Assembly (NCBI GenBank): GCA_028687545.1
Contig: JAQTZZ010000001.1
Coordinates: forward strand, 62,001-126,000
From: Candidatus Wallbacteria bacterium
GTDB taxonomy: Bacteria; Muiribacteriota; JAQTZZ01
Direction of reading: 5' to 3'
Length of the DNA: 64,000 bases
In this document: positions 15,901 through 24,368 of the stretch, piece after piece
Numbering within the stretch: the stretch's first letter is position 1
How the letters are laid out: each line of letters starts with the position of its first letter
Made by a program: the position numbers and the translations under genes
Notes under the pieces: generated by a model
What the model saw: only the letters and a program-made list of their open reading frames with translations
Database searches by the model: none
What the model was told of the DNA's origin: nothing

Positions 15901-17238
15901 ATGACTGGAAAATTGTTTAACTTGATATCCGCAGCATTCTTGATTATCACTCTTGTTTCATTACCGCTGCAGTCCGCAGAGTCTGATGCCGTTTCAGTTG
16001 AGGTGCATGACGAACATGCTGGAGAAGCTCCTGATATTCATGCCGGGGAAACTGCTGGAAGCCATGCTGGAGAGGCGCCCGCCGCACATGCCGGGGAAGA
16101 GCCAGATGCACATGCTGGGGAAGCACCTGACGCACATACCGGGGAAGCTCCTGGTGCACATGCCGGTGGTGCAGCAGGCATAAAGCTCACTGAAAAGGAA
16201 ATGGCTGATAATGGTATTTTGATGGCTGTGGCAGGTTCCGGAAGCCTGAGCAGTGAAGTTGCTCTTCCCGGAGAGATAGATTTCAACCGCGAGAACTTTG
16301 CTTTAGTCGTGCCAAAGGTCTCAGGCATAGTATCAGAAGTCAGAAAAAAAGCTGGAGAGACCGTGATCACCGGGGAAGTGCTGGCAATCATGGAAAGCCG
16401 AGAACTTACCGAAGCCAGCGCCAGATACTTTGCGGCCTGTGAAAAGATCGAGATCGAAAAAATCTGCTTTGAGCGGGAACAGGAACTCTGGAAAAAGAAG
16501 ATCACTTCTGCGGAGGAATTCCTGGATGCGAAACAGAAGCTGGCTGAAGCCACTCTGGAAAAGAAATTTGCTGAACAGAATCTGATCGCAATGGGACTGA
16601 GCGAACTTGAAATCAGCCGTGTTCACAAACATGACGGCCCTCTTTTGACAAAGTATGAACTAAAATCCACGATTTCAGGCGTGATCATAGACAGGCAGAT
16701 AGTTCTGGGTGAAAAACTCGATGACAGCGCCAAACCGTTTACAATTGCCGACCTTTCCAGTGTGACTGTGAAATTCAATGTCTATCTGGACAATCTTTCT
16801 CTGGTGAGGGAAGGCATGGATGTGGATGTAAAAAAAGACAAGAACAGAGCCGGCATTTTTTCCAGGATAAATTACCTGAGCCGATTCATTGACAGCAGCA
16901 CCAGGACTGCAGCGGCTCGGGCCGTTCTGGACAATTCAGATGGTTCCTGGAGACCGGGTGAATTCGTAACAGTAGTCATCAGCGGCGACGAACTGAAGAT
17001 ACCTGTGCTTGTCTCTAAAGATGCGGTGCAAAGCATAGAAACCGAAAAAGTGGTCTTTGTCGATTCTGGAAAGGGTTTTGTGACCAGGCCCGTCAAACTT
17101 GGCAGAAGCAATGCCTCGCACATTGAAATCATCTCCGGTCTGAATCCAGGCGAGAGCTATGTGGCTAAAGGCGCTTTTGAACTGAAAGCTAAAATTGTTT
17201 CCAGCGGGATGGATTCCCATGCAGGGCATGGGCATTAA
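15901..17238 (+). CDS. CusB/CzcB-type periplasmic adaptor, His-rich N-term
   Basis: This 445-residue membrane-fusion protein links the inner-membrane RND pump to the TolC-like duct. Residues 1-25 are a signal peptide. Residues 39-93 are seven tandem 8-residue units of the type HAGEAPDA, placing His at 39, 47, 55, 63, 71, 79 and 87. A lipoyl/barrel-sandwich segment follows (VVPKVSGIVSEV, then AGETVITGEVLAIMES), a coiled-coil hairpin, the second half-lipoyl (YELKSTISGVIIDRQ) and beta-barrel domain, and a C-terminal SHAGHGH tail. The His-rich ends suggest binding of Zn, Co, Ni, Cd or Cu in the periplasm. It lies between the TolC-like and RND genes with gaps of 2 and 12 bases. Confidence 0.9.
   Translation: MTGKLFNLISAAFLIITLVSLPLQSAESDAVSVEVHDEHAGEAPDIHAGETAGSHAGEAPAAHAGEEPDAHAGEAPDAHTGEAPGAHAGGAAGIKLTEKEMADNGILMAVAGSGSLSSEVALPGEIDFNRENFALVVPKVSGIVSEVRKKAGETVITGEVLAIMESRELTEASARYFAACEKIEIEKICFEREQELWKKKITSAEEFLDAKQKLAEATLEKKFAEQNLIAMGLSELEISRVHKHDGPLLTKYELKSTISGVIIDRQIVLGEKLDDSAKPFTIADLSSVTVKFNVYLDNLSLVREGMDVDVKKDKNRAGIFSRINYLSRFIDSSTRTAAARAVLDNSDGSWRPGEFVTVVISGDELKIPVLVSKDAVQSIETEKVVFVDSGKGFVTRPVKLGRSNASHIEIISGLNPGESYVAKGAFELKAKIVSSGMDSHAGHGH
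16015..16182 (+). repeat. Seven tandem 24-bp units coding His octads
   Basis: Seven consecutive 24-bp coding units, each starting with a His codon and encoding HAGE-x-P-x-x or a variant. Units differ at several bases, so the array is not recent slippage alone. Copy number may vary between strains. Confidence 0.85.
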
Positions 17239-17250
17239 AAGGAGATTTTC

Positions 17251-20200
17251 ATGTTGGATCGCATTGTAGAATTATCACTCAAAGGGCGATGGTACGTAAT
17301 TCTGGGGCTGCTGGCTCTGCTGGCATACGGAAGTTTCGAATACAGAAGGATGGCTGTTGACGCATTCCCGGACATTTCCCCGATCATGGTCCAGGTTTTT
17401 GCCGATTACGAAGGAATGGCGCCTGAGGAAATCGAGAGACTGATCGCTTATCCCATCGAAGCCGCCATGAGCGGGCTGCCTGGAGTCACTCAGGTCAAAT
17501 CCACTTCCACATTCGGGCTGGCCGTCGTATATGTTTATTTCAGGGATGACGTGGACATCTATTTTGCCAGGCAGCTTGTAGCCGAAAGGCTTACCAGAGC
17601 TACGGCTGAACTGCCGCCCACAGAGGAGCCGGCGATACTGGGACCGATATCATCAGGCCTGGGCCAGGTCTTTCTGTATTATCTGACAATGGAAGAAGGC
17701 GCAGATCTGCAGGGAAAGGACAGGAACACCTATCTGAGGGAAATCAATGACCATGTAGTGAAAAAACAGCTGCAGAAAGTTCCGGGTGTGACAGATATCC
17801 TTTCCATCGGTGGATTTGTTTTCCAGTATCAGCTGGACATAAATCCTCATGCGCTTCAGAAATACTCGGTATCCATATCCGACATAGAGGACGCGATCCG
17901 CAACAACAACAAGAATGCCGGAGGCCAGTTCCTCGTGCTTGGATCAGAAGAATATCTTGTCAGAGGAATCGGATTGATTCAGGATCTTGAGCAGCTGAAA
18001 AATGTTTTTGTAAAGTCTGAAAACGGTGTACCTGTAAAACTGTCGGACCTTGGCACCGTAAGTTTCGGTAAAGAAATCAGGCGAGGTGTAATTACAAGAA
18101 ACGGCAGGGAGGAAGTCGTTTCAGGCATGGTATTAAAACTCTGGGGGGAAAATACTTCCAGCGTGATACAGAAGCTTTATGAAAAGATTGAGGATGTTCA
18201 ACGTTCTCTTCCCGCAGGAATCAAAATTGTCCCATATTATGAACAGGCGGAACTGGTCAGAATGGCTACCGGAACAGTAAAAAACGCGATTATTGAGGGC
18301 TCTGTGCTTGTAGTCCTGATCCTGCTGCTGTTTTTAGGGAACGCCAGATCGGCCTTCATTGTTGCGCTTTCCCTGCCGTTGTGCGCATTGATCGCAGTCA
18401 TCTTCATGTCGATCTTCCGCATTTCAGCCAATCTGATGTCTTTGGGTGGAATCGCGATTGCAATCGGCATGCTCAGCGACGGCGCAATCGTGATGGTGGA
18501 AAATATTTTCAGGCATCTGGGAAATCCGGGCAGCAAACTGACAAAAGCAGAGGTGATTCTGGTAGCGGCAAAAGAAGTCACCAGGCCGATTGTTTTTTCG
18601 ATCGCCATCATCATCACTGTATTTCTGCCGCTTTTTACACTGCAGGGCATTGAAGGCAAAATGTTCTCGCCAATGGCTTTCACGATTTCTTTCGCACTGC
18701 TTGGTTCAATCTTTGCCGCAATCGTCTTTTCCCCTGTACTTGCTCATTTCTTCCTCAAGGAAGGAGGGCATTTCGAAAACCCGCTGATCAGGCATTTGAA
18801 GGCATGTTATTCCCCGCTGTTATGCTGGGTCATCGGCAGAAAGGAAATGGTTCTGACAGCCGCGGCCTTGATTTTCTGCTTAAGCCTCCCTCTGCTTTTG
18901 AAGCTGGGGACTGAGTTTATCCCTACTCTGGAAGAAGGCGCGATTACGATCGGTGCAACCATGGCTCCTTCCATTTCTCTGGATAAGGCGACTGAAACTG
19001 TCTGGAAGCTGGAAAATCTGATCAAAAGCCATCCTGAAATAGCAGAAGTCATTTCAAGAATAGGCCGGCCTGAGTCAGGCACATGCCCGCATCCTGTGAA
19101 TTACGCCGAGATGTATGTCAAGCTGGTGGGAAGCGAGTCTCAGATCAACCGCGAAATGAAGAAAAGGATGGTGGAGGAATTGAGGAAAGATCTCTCCACA
19201 GTTCCCGGTGTGCAGCTCAATTTCACCCAGCCGATTCAGAACGCATTTGATGAACTGCTGTCAGGCATCAGGGCGCAGCTGGCTATCAAGATCTATGGAG
19301 AGGATCTGGATGTGCTGCAGAAAAAAGCTGTGGAAGTCAAGGCTGCAGTGAGCAAAGTTGCCGGTCTGGTCGACCTGTCGGTTGAACAGAGCTTCGGGCA
19401 GCCGCAATTGCAGATAGTCCCAGATCGAGATGCCTGCGCCCGCTATGGAATCAATGTCGACCAGATACAGGAACTGGTCGAACTGGCGATCGGCGGCAAG
19501 GTTGTGGACTATCTCTATCAGAACACAAGGCGGGTCGGCATTCAGCTCCGCTATCAGGAGTCATTCAGAGACAATCCCGAAGCAATCGGAACACTTCTGA
19601 TCAGTTCAAAAGACGGCAACCTGATTCCTCTCTCACAGATCGCGGAAATCAAGACTGTGACAGGACATCTGCAGATCAAGCGTGAAAATAACCAGCGCCG
19701 CTGGATCGTGCAGGGAAACATCCGTAACCGCGATCTGGGAAGTGTTGTAGCTGATGTAAAGAAGGCTGTTCTGGAAAAAATTTCCCTCCCAACCGGTTAC
19801 TATGTGGAATACGGCGGCCAGTTTGAAAATCAGGAACGGGCCATGAAGACACTTTCTATTATTGTGCCCACAGTTATATTTCTGGTGTTCCTGATCCTGT
19901 GGATCGCATTCAATTCTGTTTCAGACGCTTTCCTGATCATCGTAAATGTTCCTCTGGCTCTGGTCGGAGGTGTAGTCGGGCTGCTGGTTACAGGAGAATA
20001 TCTCTCTGTTCCTGCTTCAGTCGGATTCATCGCCCTGTTTGGTATCGCCGTGCAGAATGGGATGGTCCTGGTGAGCTATATCAATCAGCTGTTTGCCGAA
20101 GGGCAGCCTTTGAAAGACGCGATTGTCAGGGGATGTCTTCTCAGATTGCGCCCGGTTCTTCTGACAGCCGGAGCTACCATTCTGGGAGTGCTGCCTTTAC

Positions 20201-20340
20201 TGCTTTCGCATGGTGCAGGATCGGAAGTTCAGAGACCGCTGGCAGTGGTTGTAGTATATGGACTGATCACGTCGACAGTTCTCACACTTTTCATAATACC
20301 TGCATTCTATGCGCTGATAAAGGGAAAAAGTAGAACATAG
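17251..20340 (+). CDS. Heavy-metal efflux RND pump (CzcA/CusA family)
   Basis: The 1029-residue protein is an inner-membrane proton-driven RND transporter of the HME subfamily. It has the typical TM1 (VILGLLALLAYGSFEYRRM) followed by VDAFPDISP, the large periplasmic loops after TM1 and TM7, and a TM4 segment LGGIAIAIGMLSDGAIVMVE with the proton-relay Asp. In the second periplasmic loop the segment that carries a copper-binding Met in CusA reads NAFDELLSGIRAQLAIKI, with Leu in its place, which resembles CzcA/CnrA-type divalent metal pumps more than CusA. With the His-rich adaptor this favours Zn, Co, Cd or Ni over Cu or Ag, as an inference. No metal-responsive regulator is adjacent. A bidirectional terminator follows. 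Confidence 0.92.
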   Translation: MLDRIVELSLKGRWYVILGLLALLAYGSFEYRRMAVDAFPDISPIMVQVFADYEGMAPEEIERLIAYPIEAAMSGLPGVTQVKSTSTFGLAVVYVYFRDDVDIYFARQLVAERLTRATAELPPTEEPAILGPISSGLGQVFLYYLTMEEGADLQGKDRNTYLREINDHVVKKQLQKVPGVTDILSIGGFVFQYQLDINPHALQKYSVSISDIEDAIRNNNKNAGGQFLVLGSEEYLVRGIGLIQDLEQLKNVFVKSENGVPVKLSDLGTVSFGKEIRRGVITRNGREEVVSGMVLKLWGENTSSVIQKLYEKIEDVQRSLPAGIKIVPYYEQAELVRMATGTVKNAIIEGSVLVVLILLLFLGNARSAFIVALSLPLCALIAVIFMSIFRISANLMSLGGIAIAIGMLSDGAIVMVENIFRHLGNPGSKLTKAEVILVAAKEVTRPIVFSIAIIITVFLPLFTLQGIEGKMFSPMAFTISFALLGSIFAAIVFSPVLAHFFLKEGGHFENPLIRHLKACYSPLLCWVIGRKEMVLTAAALIFCLSLPLLLKLGTEFIPTLEEGAITIGATMAPSISLDKATETVWKLENLIKSHPEIAEVISRIGRPESGTCPHPVNYAEMYVKLVGSESQINREMKKRMVEELRKDLSTVPGVQLNFTQPIQNAFDELLSGIRAQLAIKIYGEDLDVLQKKAVEVKAAVSKVAGLVDLSVEQSFGQPQLQIVPDRDACARYGINVDQIQELVELAIGGKVVDYLYQNTRRVGIQLRYQESFRDNPEAIGTLLISSKDGNLIPLSQIAEIKTVTGHLQIKRENNQRRWIVQGNIRNRDLGSVVADVKKAVLEKISLPTGYYVEYGGQFENQERAMKTLSIIVPTVIFLVFLILWIAFNSVSDAFLIIVNVPLALVGGVVGLLVTGEYLSVPASVGFIALFGIAVQNGMVLVSYINQLFAEGQPLKDAIVRGCLLRLRPVLLTAGATILGVLPLLLSHGAGSEVQRPLAVVVVYGLITSTVLTLFIIPAFYALIKGKSRT

Positions 20341-20351
20341 GGATTTCCGAT

Positions 20352-20383
20352 AAAAAAGGCTGCCCTTCCGGACAGCCTTTTTT
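20352..20383. terminator. Bidirectional terminator after RND pump gene
   Basis: AAAAAAGGCTG and CAGCCTTTTTT form an 11-bp stem around a ten-base loop between the convergent pump gene and secreted-repeat gene; both strands end in a T-run. Confidence 0.9.
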
Positions 20384-20402
20384 GATTGCTTTTCTGAGAG
20401 TT

Positions 20403-21248
20403 TTACATCAGCTGCACGTCGAAGACAACGCTGAGAAACTCGATTTTCTCGACAGTCACGCTATACTGGGCGCTTACTTCAGCCTTGGCTCTGTCCAGAT
20501 TTGATTTGGCCATGCCTCTGGCAGCATTCCAGGCATCATTGTAATTGTCGAAAACTTCGGTGACTCCGGCAATCTGCACGAATTTCCGTTCGCCCTGGTA
20601 ATCAAAGGACAGGCCGTCAACGACCATACCCCGGAAATGTGGCACGTAATTCGCTTCGTTTCTGGTTGTAAGATTGACATCAAATGTGACTGAGATCATT
20701 TCAATCTGGTCTACAAGTACATTGTATTTCTGCGCGATACAGGCCTTGGAAGTGTCCATGCAATGCTTGGCCTGTGCCTGGGCTGTCTTGAAAGCTTCAT
20801 CATAGCTGGCGAATGCCGGGGTGACTTCTGAATAGAATTCGACTTTGGAGTCGCCGTTAAAATTGAACATGAAAGCCTGGGCAACGATTCCCCTGTAATA
20901 AAGGGTTTCTCTGCCTTTGATCTCCGGAGCCTGCCTGGCGAATGTGTTTTTCTCGGAAATCCTGATCTGATTATCAGTGACCTGGGTGGAAACTCCCCAG
21001 ATGCTCCTGGCCTGCTGCCTGGCTTTCTGTGTTACCGCATTAATCAGTTCTGCTGCAGCGGCAGCAGCTTCAGACTGGGTGGCATAAAGTTTGTCAGTGC
21101 ATTTCTGCACCGTGATTTCCGGAAGAGTCCCGTTCTTTTCAGCGCAGACTGTGACCTGAGCAACACCGACAAATGAACTGCCTGCAAATGCCGGAACAAT
21201 CGTCATTCCAGCCAGAGCCAGAATCAGAAATAAACCGTAAAGTTTCAC
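20403..21248 (-). CDS. Secreted protein of three repeat modules
   Basis: I do not recognise this 281-residue protein. Residues 1-22 are a signal peptide (LFLILALAGMTIVPAFA). Three copies of the same unit follow, roughly residues 24-103, 117-190 and 205-281. Each has a short beta-rich part and a helical part beginning with an aromatic residue and EA: YATQSEAAAAAAEL, FASYDEAFKTAQAQ, FDNYNDAWNAARGM; each ends with a strand pair, such as DQIEMISVTFDVNL or EKIEFLSVVFDVQL. The module is shared with the protein at 7793-8674 but here there is no Pro-rich tail. It starts with GTG after an AGGAGG site six bases away. Likely periplasmic or surface located; no catalytic residues are evident. Confidence 0.7.
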   Translation of the reverse strand: MKLYGLFLILALAGMTIVPAFAGSSFVGVAQVTVCAEKNGTLPEITVQKCTDKLYATQSEAAAAAAELINAVTQKARQQARSIWGVSTQVTDNQIRISEKNTFARQAPEIKGRETLYYRGIVAQAFMFNFNGDSKVEFYSEVTPAFASYDEAFKTAQAQAKHCMDTSKACIAQKYNVLVDQIEMISVTFDVNLTTRNEANYVPHFRGMVVDGLSFDYQGERKFVQIAGVTEVFDNYNDAWNAARGMAKSNLDRAKAEVSAQYSVTVEKIEFLSVVFDVQLM

Positions 21249-21301
21249 CTGTGCCTCCTATAGATCTGTTGAAGCAATTAAACCCGGATTTTTTTAAAAA
21301 G

Positions 21302-21417
21302 CAAGTGAAATATTATTTGGAGTTAAATCCCACTACGCTTGAAGAGCCTCTTACAAACTCGTTTTGTTAGAGGCTCTCACCCTGAAACTATTGGTTTCAG
21401 GGCACGTAGTTCACTTG
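21302..21417. repeat. Nested inverted-repeat element, about 116 bp
   Basis: Outer arms CAAGTGAA (21302-21309) and TTCACTTG (21410-21417) enclose ACTACG/CGTAGT, then two consecutive hairpins: AGAGCCTCTTACAAA/TTTGTTAGAGGCTCT (21343-21377, one mismatch) and CCCTGAAAC/GTTTCAGGG (21380-21402). Single-stranded, it would fold into a branched structure. The first inner hairpin recurs at 61126-61187. It lies between two minus-strand genes. Confidence 0.7.
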
Positions 21418-21461
21418 GGTAACTGTAAAAAATCTTCACAAGGTTCAGATTTTAACAGCTA

Positions 21462-22931
21462 CTAAATAGCCTCGAATTCATCAATCCTCAGACCAGGGTC
21501 TTTATCCAGGGTCAGCTGATGACCGGTGGCTGAGTCGAAATCTTTCAGCAGCTTATTCTTTTGAATGAAATCATAGATCACCGGATGCACGATCAGTTTA
21601 TCCTGGTCCAACCCGTGCTTTTTTGATTTGAGAAATGAATAAATTTTATCCGCGATTTTTTTGCTCGCCGGAGCGCGGCCGCTCCCGGAGCAGAAGTGGC
21701 AGGGTTCTGTCAACGTATCGAGCAGGGAGTTTTTGACTTTTTTCCGAGTCATTTCCACCAGACCAAAATCAGTGATGCCTTTGATGCAGACTCTGGATTT
21801 GTCGTTCTGGAAACCTTCGTTCAAAATCCGCAGGATCTCGTCCTGATGATGGTGTTCCTTCATATCGATGAAATCGATGATAATGATGCCGCCAATGTCC
21901 CTCAATCTGATCTGACGGGAGATTTCCAGGGCAGCTTCCTTATTCACTGCGAAAACCGTTTCTTCCAGATTGGTTTTACCCACAAAACTGCCTGTATTGA
22001 CGTCAACCGCGGTCAGGGCTTCAGTATGTTCGAGGACCAGGTAAGATCCGTTTTTCAGGTCGATCCTGCGCTGGAGTGAATTGGAAAGTTCAGTCTCCAG
22101 TCCATATTCCTCGAAAAGCGGCTTGCCGGCCTTGGCTTCATCGTAAAGGCTCAGCTTGACCCCGCCTGAGGGGTCGATGAAGGAGATGAACTCTTCGATT
22201 TCTTTATGGAATCCCTCGTGATTGATGATGATCTCATCAATGCTCCGATCATAGAAGTCACGGATTACGCGCAGGGGTAGTTCAGGCTCCCTGTGGATCA
22301 GGTTGGGAAGCCCTTTCTTCTCCATCTTACGGCAGATCTTCTGCCACAGGTGAATGAGATAGGAATACTCGCGTTCCAGCTCTTCCGGAGTTTTGTACGA
22401 TGCTGCAGTGCGCACGATCAATCCGTAATTCTCTTTATTGCAGTTGACGATGGTATTTTTCAGCTTGTTGCGTTCTTTTTCATCTTCCACGCGCCGCGAG
22501 ATGCCCACATGACAATCCTGAGGCATCAGCACCAGGTAATGGCCGGGCAGGGTGAGATGCGGCGTGCCACGGGCTCCTTTGGTGCCGATGGGGTCTTTCA
22601 TGATCTGGATGATGATCTGGTTTCCGATCCGGAAAAGTTTTTTGATGTCAACAAGCGGAGCCTGCTGCGGGGATTCGATTCCGTATTCCTCCACCAGGAA
22701 GTCCGGTACTTTCTGAAAATCCCCTACATACACGAATACGTCTTTCTTGTTGCCGACGTCCACGAAGATGGACTGCATTCCAGGCAGTACGTTGGTGACT
22801 TTTCCTTTGTAAATATTACCGACCATGCTCTGGGCGCTGCGATCTTCGACATAAAGCTCAGTAATCTTGCCGTCGCAGACGAGGGTGGCCTGGATAAAAA
22901 AGATGCCGACTTCGATGATGATTTTCTTCAT
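21462..22931 (-). CDS. rng: Ribonuclease G/E family endoribonuclease
   Basis: This 489-residue RNase G-type enzyme processes the 5' end of 16S rRNA and degrades mRNA, cutting single-stranded AU-rich sites. The S1 domain spans about residues 35-125 (GNIYKGKVTNVLPGMQSIFVDVG). The catalytic magnesium aspartates are D310 in AVDVNTGSF and D353 in IIIIDFIDM, 43 residues apart exactly as D303 and D346 in E. coli RNase E. The zinc-link reads PCHFCSGSG. The long C-terminal scaffold of RNase E is absent, so it is of RNase G length. Its ATG overlaps the stop of the preceding TIGR03936 gene (ATGA), the usual arrangement in many bacteria. Confidence 0.95.
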   Translation of the reverse strand: MKKIIIEVGIFFIQATLVCDGKITELYVEDRSAQSMVGNIYKGKVTNVLPGMQSIFVDVGNKKDVFVYVGDFQKVPDFLVEEYGIESPQQAPLVDIKKLFRIGNQIIIQIMKDPIGTKGARGTPHLTLPGHYLVLMPQDCHVGISRRVEDEKERNKLKNTIVNCNKENYGLIVRTAASYKTPEELEREYSYLIHLWQKICRKMEKKGLPNLIHREPELPLRVIRDFYDRSIDEIIINHEGFHKEIEEFISFIDPSGGVKLSLYDEAKAGKPLFEEYGLETELSNSLQRRIDLKNGSYLVLEHTEALTAVDVNTGSFVGKTNLEETVFAVNKEAALEISRQIRLRDIGGIIIIDFIDMKEHHHQDEILRILNEGFQNDKSRVCIKGITDFGLVEMTRKKVKNSLLDTLTEPCHFCSGSGRAPASKKIADKIYSFLKSKKHGLDQDKLIVHPVIYDFIQKNKLLKDFDSATGHQLTLDKDPGLRIDEFEAI

Positions 22932-23488
22932 GTCTTCCTGATTTCTCCTAAATAAAGCGTGGTGTTGAGCCTGGAGCTGACTGTGGCTGCAAATTTCATC
23001 GGATTGAACGGGGAACGCGTGTTGAGCCTGAGAAAACGGCCTTCCAGGGAAAAATCCTTGATTTTCTCAGATTCCGGGCCAGGCACAGCTAAAATTCCTG
23101 TCACGGCATCCCGCCAGAGCAGAGCTTCGGATTCCTTGATTTCAAGCAGATAACTGCAGTCTTCCTGAAGCTGAAAGGAGCGGGTGTCCGTTTTTTTGGC
23201 GGCTAAAAACACCAGTCCTTTGGGAGCCTGTGAATTGAGTTTATCAATCAGCAGAGCATCATCGATCTGCTCGGTCAGCTCCAAGGCAAAGCGCTCGGAC
23301 GAGACTGCCAGAAAAAGCGGCAGAGCATAAGGAAAAGAAATTTTCATGTGCGGGCTGAAACCTTCTGAATAAAGGGCAGGAAGGCAGGCGCGGCGGACCA
23401 CTCTCTGGATCAGGCGCTGGAAATCCAGGTGTGAGATATAGACAAGATCTCCGTCTTTGGCGAAATCGATTAAATAGCGCTGCCTGAT
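22928..23488 (-). CDS. TIGR03936 radical-SAM-linked protein, ATC start
   Basis: This is a 186-residue member of the DUF2344/TIGR03936 family, normally next to or fused with a B12-binding-type radical SAM protein and upstream of rng. The conserved N-terminus RQRYLIDFAKDGDLVYISHL is followed by LDFQRLIQRVVRRA and YSEGFSPHMKISF. A stop codon lies five codons before it, and no ATG, GTG or TTG occurs before the conserved part; the first GTG (complement 23401) would delete the SHLD motif. The best start is ATC at complement 23486-23488, four bases after GGGAGG. The radical SAM partner is missing here, since the upstream gene is divergent. Function of the family is not established. It overlaps rng by four bases. 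Confidence 0.75.
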   Translation of the reverse strand: MRQRYLIDFAKDGDLVYISHLDFQRLIQRVVRRACLPALYSEGFSPHMKISFPYALPLFLAVSSERFALELTEQIDDALLIDKLNSQAPKGLVFLAAKKTDTRSFQLQEDCSYLLEIKESEALLWRDAVTGILAVPGPESEKIKDFSLEGRFLRLNTRSPFNPMKFAATVSSRLNTTLYLGEIRKT

Positions 23489-23630
23489 TCTACCTCCCGT
23501 TTATCCCCCATAATACAGACAGGAAATCAGTATAGACTATTTTGGACCAGAATAAAAGTCGCAGAAAATTAAGAAATCCACCCTTTTTCCTCAGAATCAT
23601 CTATAATGATAAGAAACATAGAGGAGGATT

Positions 23631-24188
23631 ATGAAAAACGAAATACACCTGACAATGAATAAACTGATCAATGGTCTGGATGAAATTTTAAGGTCACCTA
23701 AGGATAAAGGCAGGCTGGAAATGATTGTGATCAGGCCGGACATGGATGAGCGGGAAGTCCTGGCTGAAGGCAAGCTTGATCCGGAAGAAGGCCTGGTTGG
23801 AGACAACTGGCAGTCCCGCGGAAAAGAGGGCGAAGGTGACAAATCCGTGAGTTCGGATTCCCAGCTCTGTATAATGAACTCCAGAGCGATTGCTCTGGTG
23901 GCTCAAGGTAAAGAGCGCTGGCAGCTCGCCGGGGATCAGCTGTTCATCGACCTGGATCTGAGCCAGGCCAATCTGCCGCCAGGCACGAAATTAGCAGTCG
24001 GAAAAGCAGTGATCGAAGTGGTCAAAAAGCCTCATCTCGGCTGCTCCAAATTTGCCGAACGCTTTGGCCAGGCAGCCAATAAATTCGTCAACTCACCGAT
24101 GGGAAAAGAGAATAACCTGCGAGGAGTGAACGCCAAAGTAGTCAAAGCTGGTACCATCAAAACCGGCGATACCGTAAAAAAACTCTGA
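23631..24188 (+). CDS. MOSC-domain protein
   Basis: The 185-residue protein fits the MOSC family (molybdenum cofactor sulfurase C-terminal domain), which binds sulfur or a sulfurated cofactor through a conserved cysteine. EEGLVGDNWQSRGKEGEG and SRAIALVAQGKERWQLAGDQ match the family core, and the cysteine is in KPHLGCSKFAERFG, followed by LRGVNAKVVKAGTIKTGD. No moco biosynthesis genes are near. The ATG follows GAGGAGG by four bases, and a TATAAT hexamer at 23602 probably drives it as a single gene. Confidence 0.85.
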   Translation: MKNEIHLTMNKLINGLDEILRSPKDKGRLEMIVIRPDMDEREVLAEGKLDPEEGLVGDNWQSRGKEGEGDKSVSSDSQLCIMNSRAIALVAQGKERWQLAGDQLFIDLDLSQANLPPGTKLAVGKAVIEVVKKPHLGCSKFAERFGQAANKFVNSPMGKENNLRGVNAKVVKAGTIKTGDTVKKL

Positions 24189-24368
24189 GTTTGTTCAGTT
24201 CCGTCATTCCTGAATAAATGTTGATCCATCTTTTTTATTTCCCGGATATTTTTCATGTTTTGAGGCGTTTAGATGCTTTTTCTTTTTATCTATAAAAGAG
24301 AAAATTAGTCGATGACAGAATTGGGTAGAACCCGGTTCGCATGGAGTACATTTTGAAAGGAGCATCGT

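Noticed and set aside
16015-16182. Possible CRISPR-like array
   Set aside because: The repeats are contiguous 24-bp coding units with no spacers and lie inside a clear protein frame.
16038-16553. Ala/Ser/Pro-rich frame opposite the RND adaptor
   Set aside because: The repetitive composition comes from reading the 24-bp His-octad repeats on the other strand.
22293-22955. Open frame of 220 codons opposite rng
   Set aside because: Antisense shadow of RNase G, whose catalytic residues prove the minus-strand frame.
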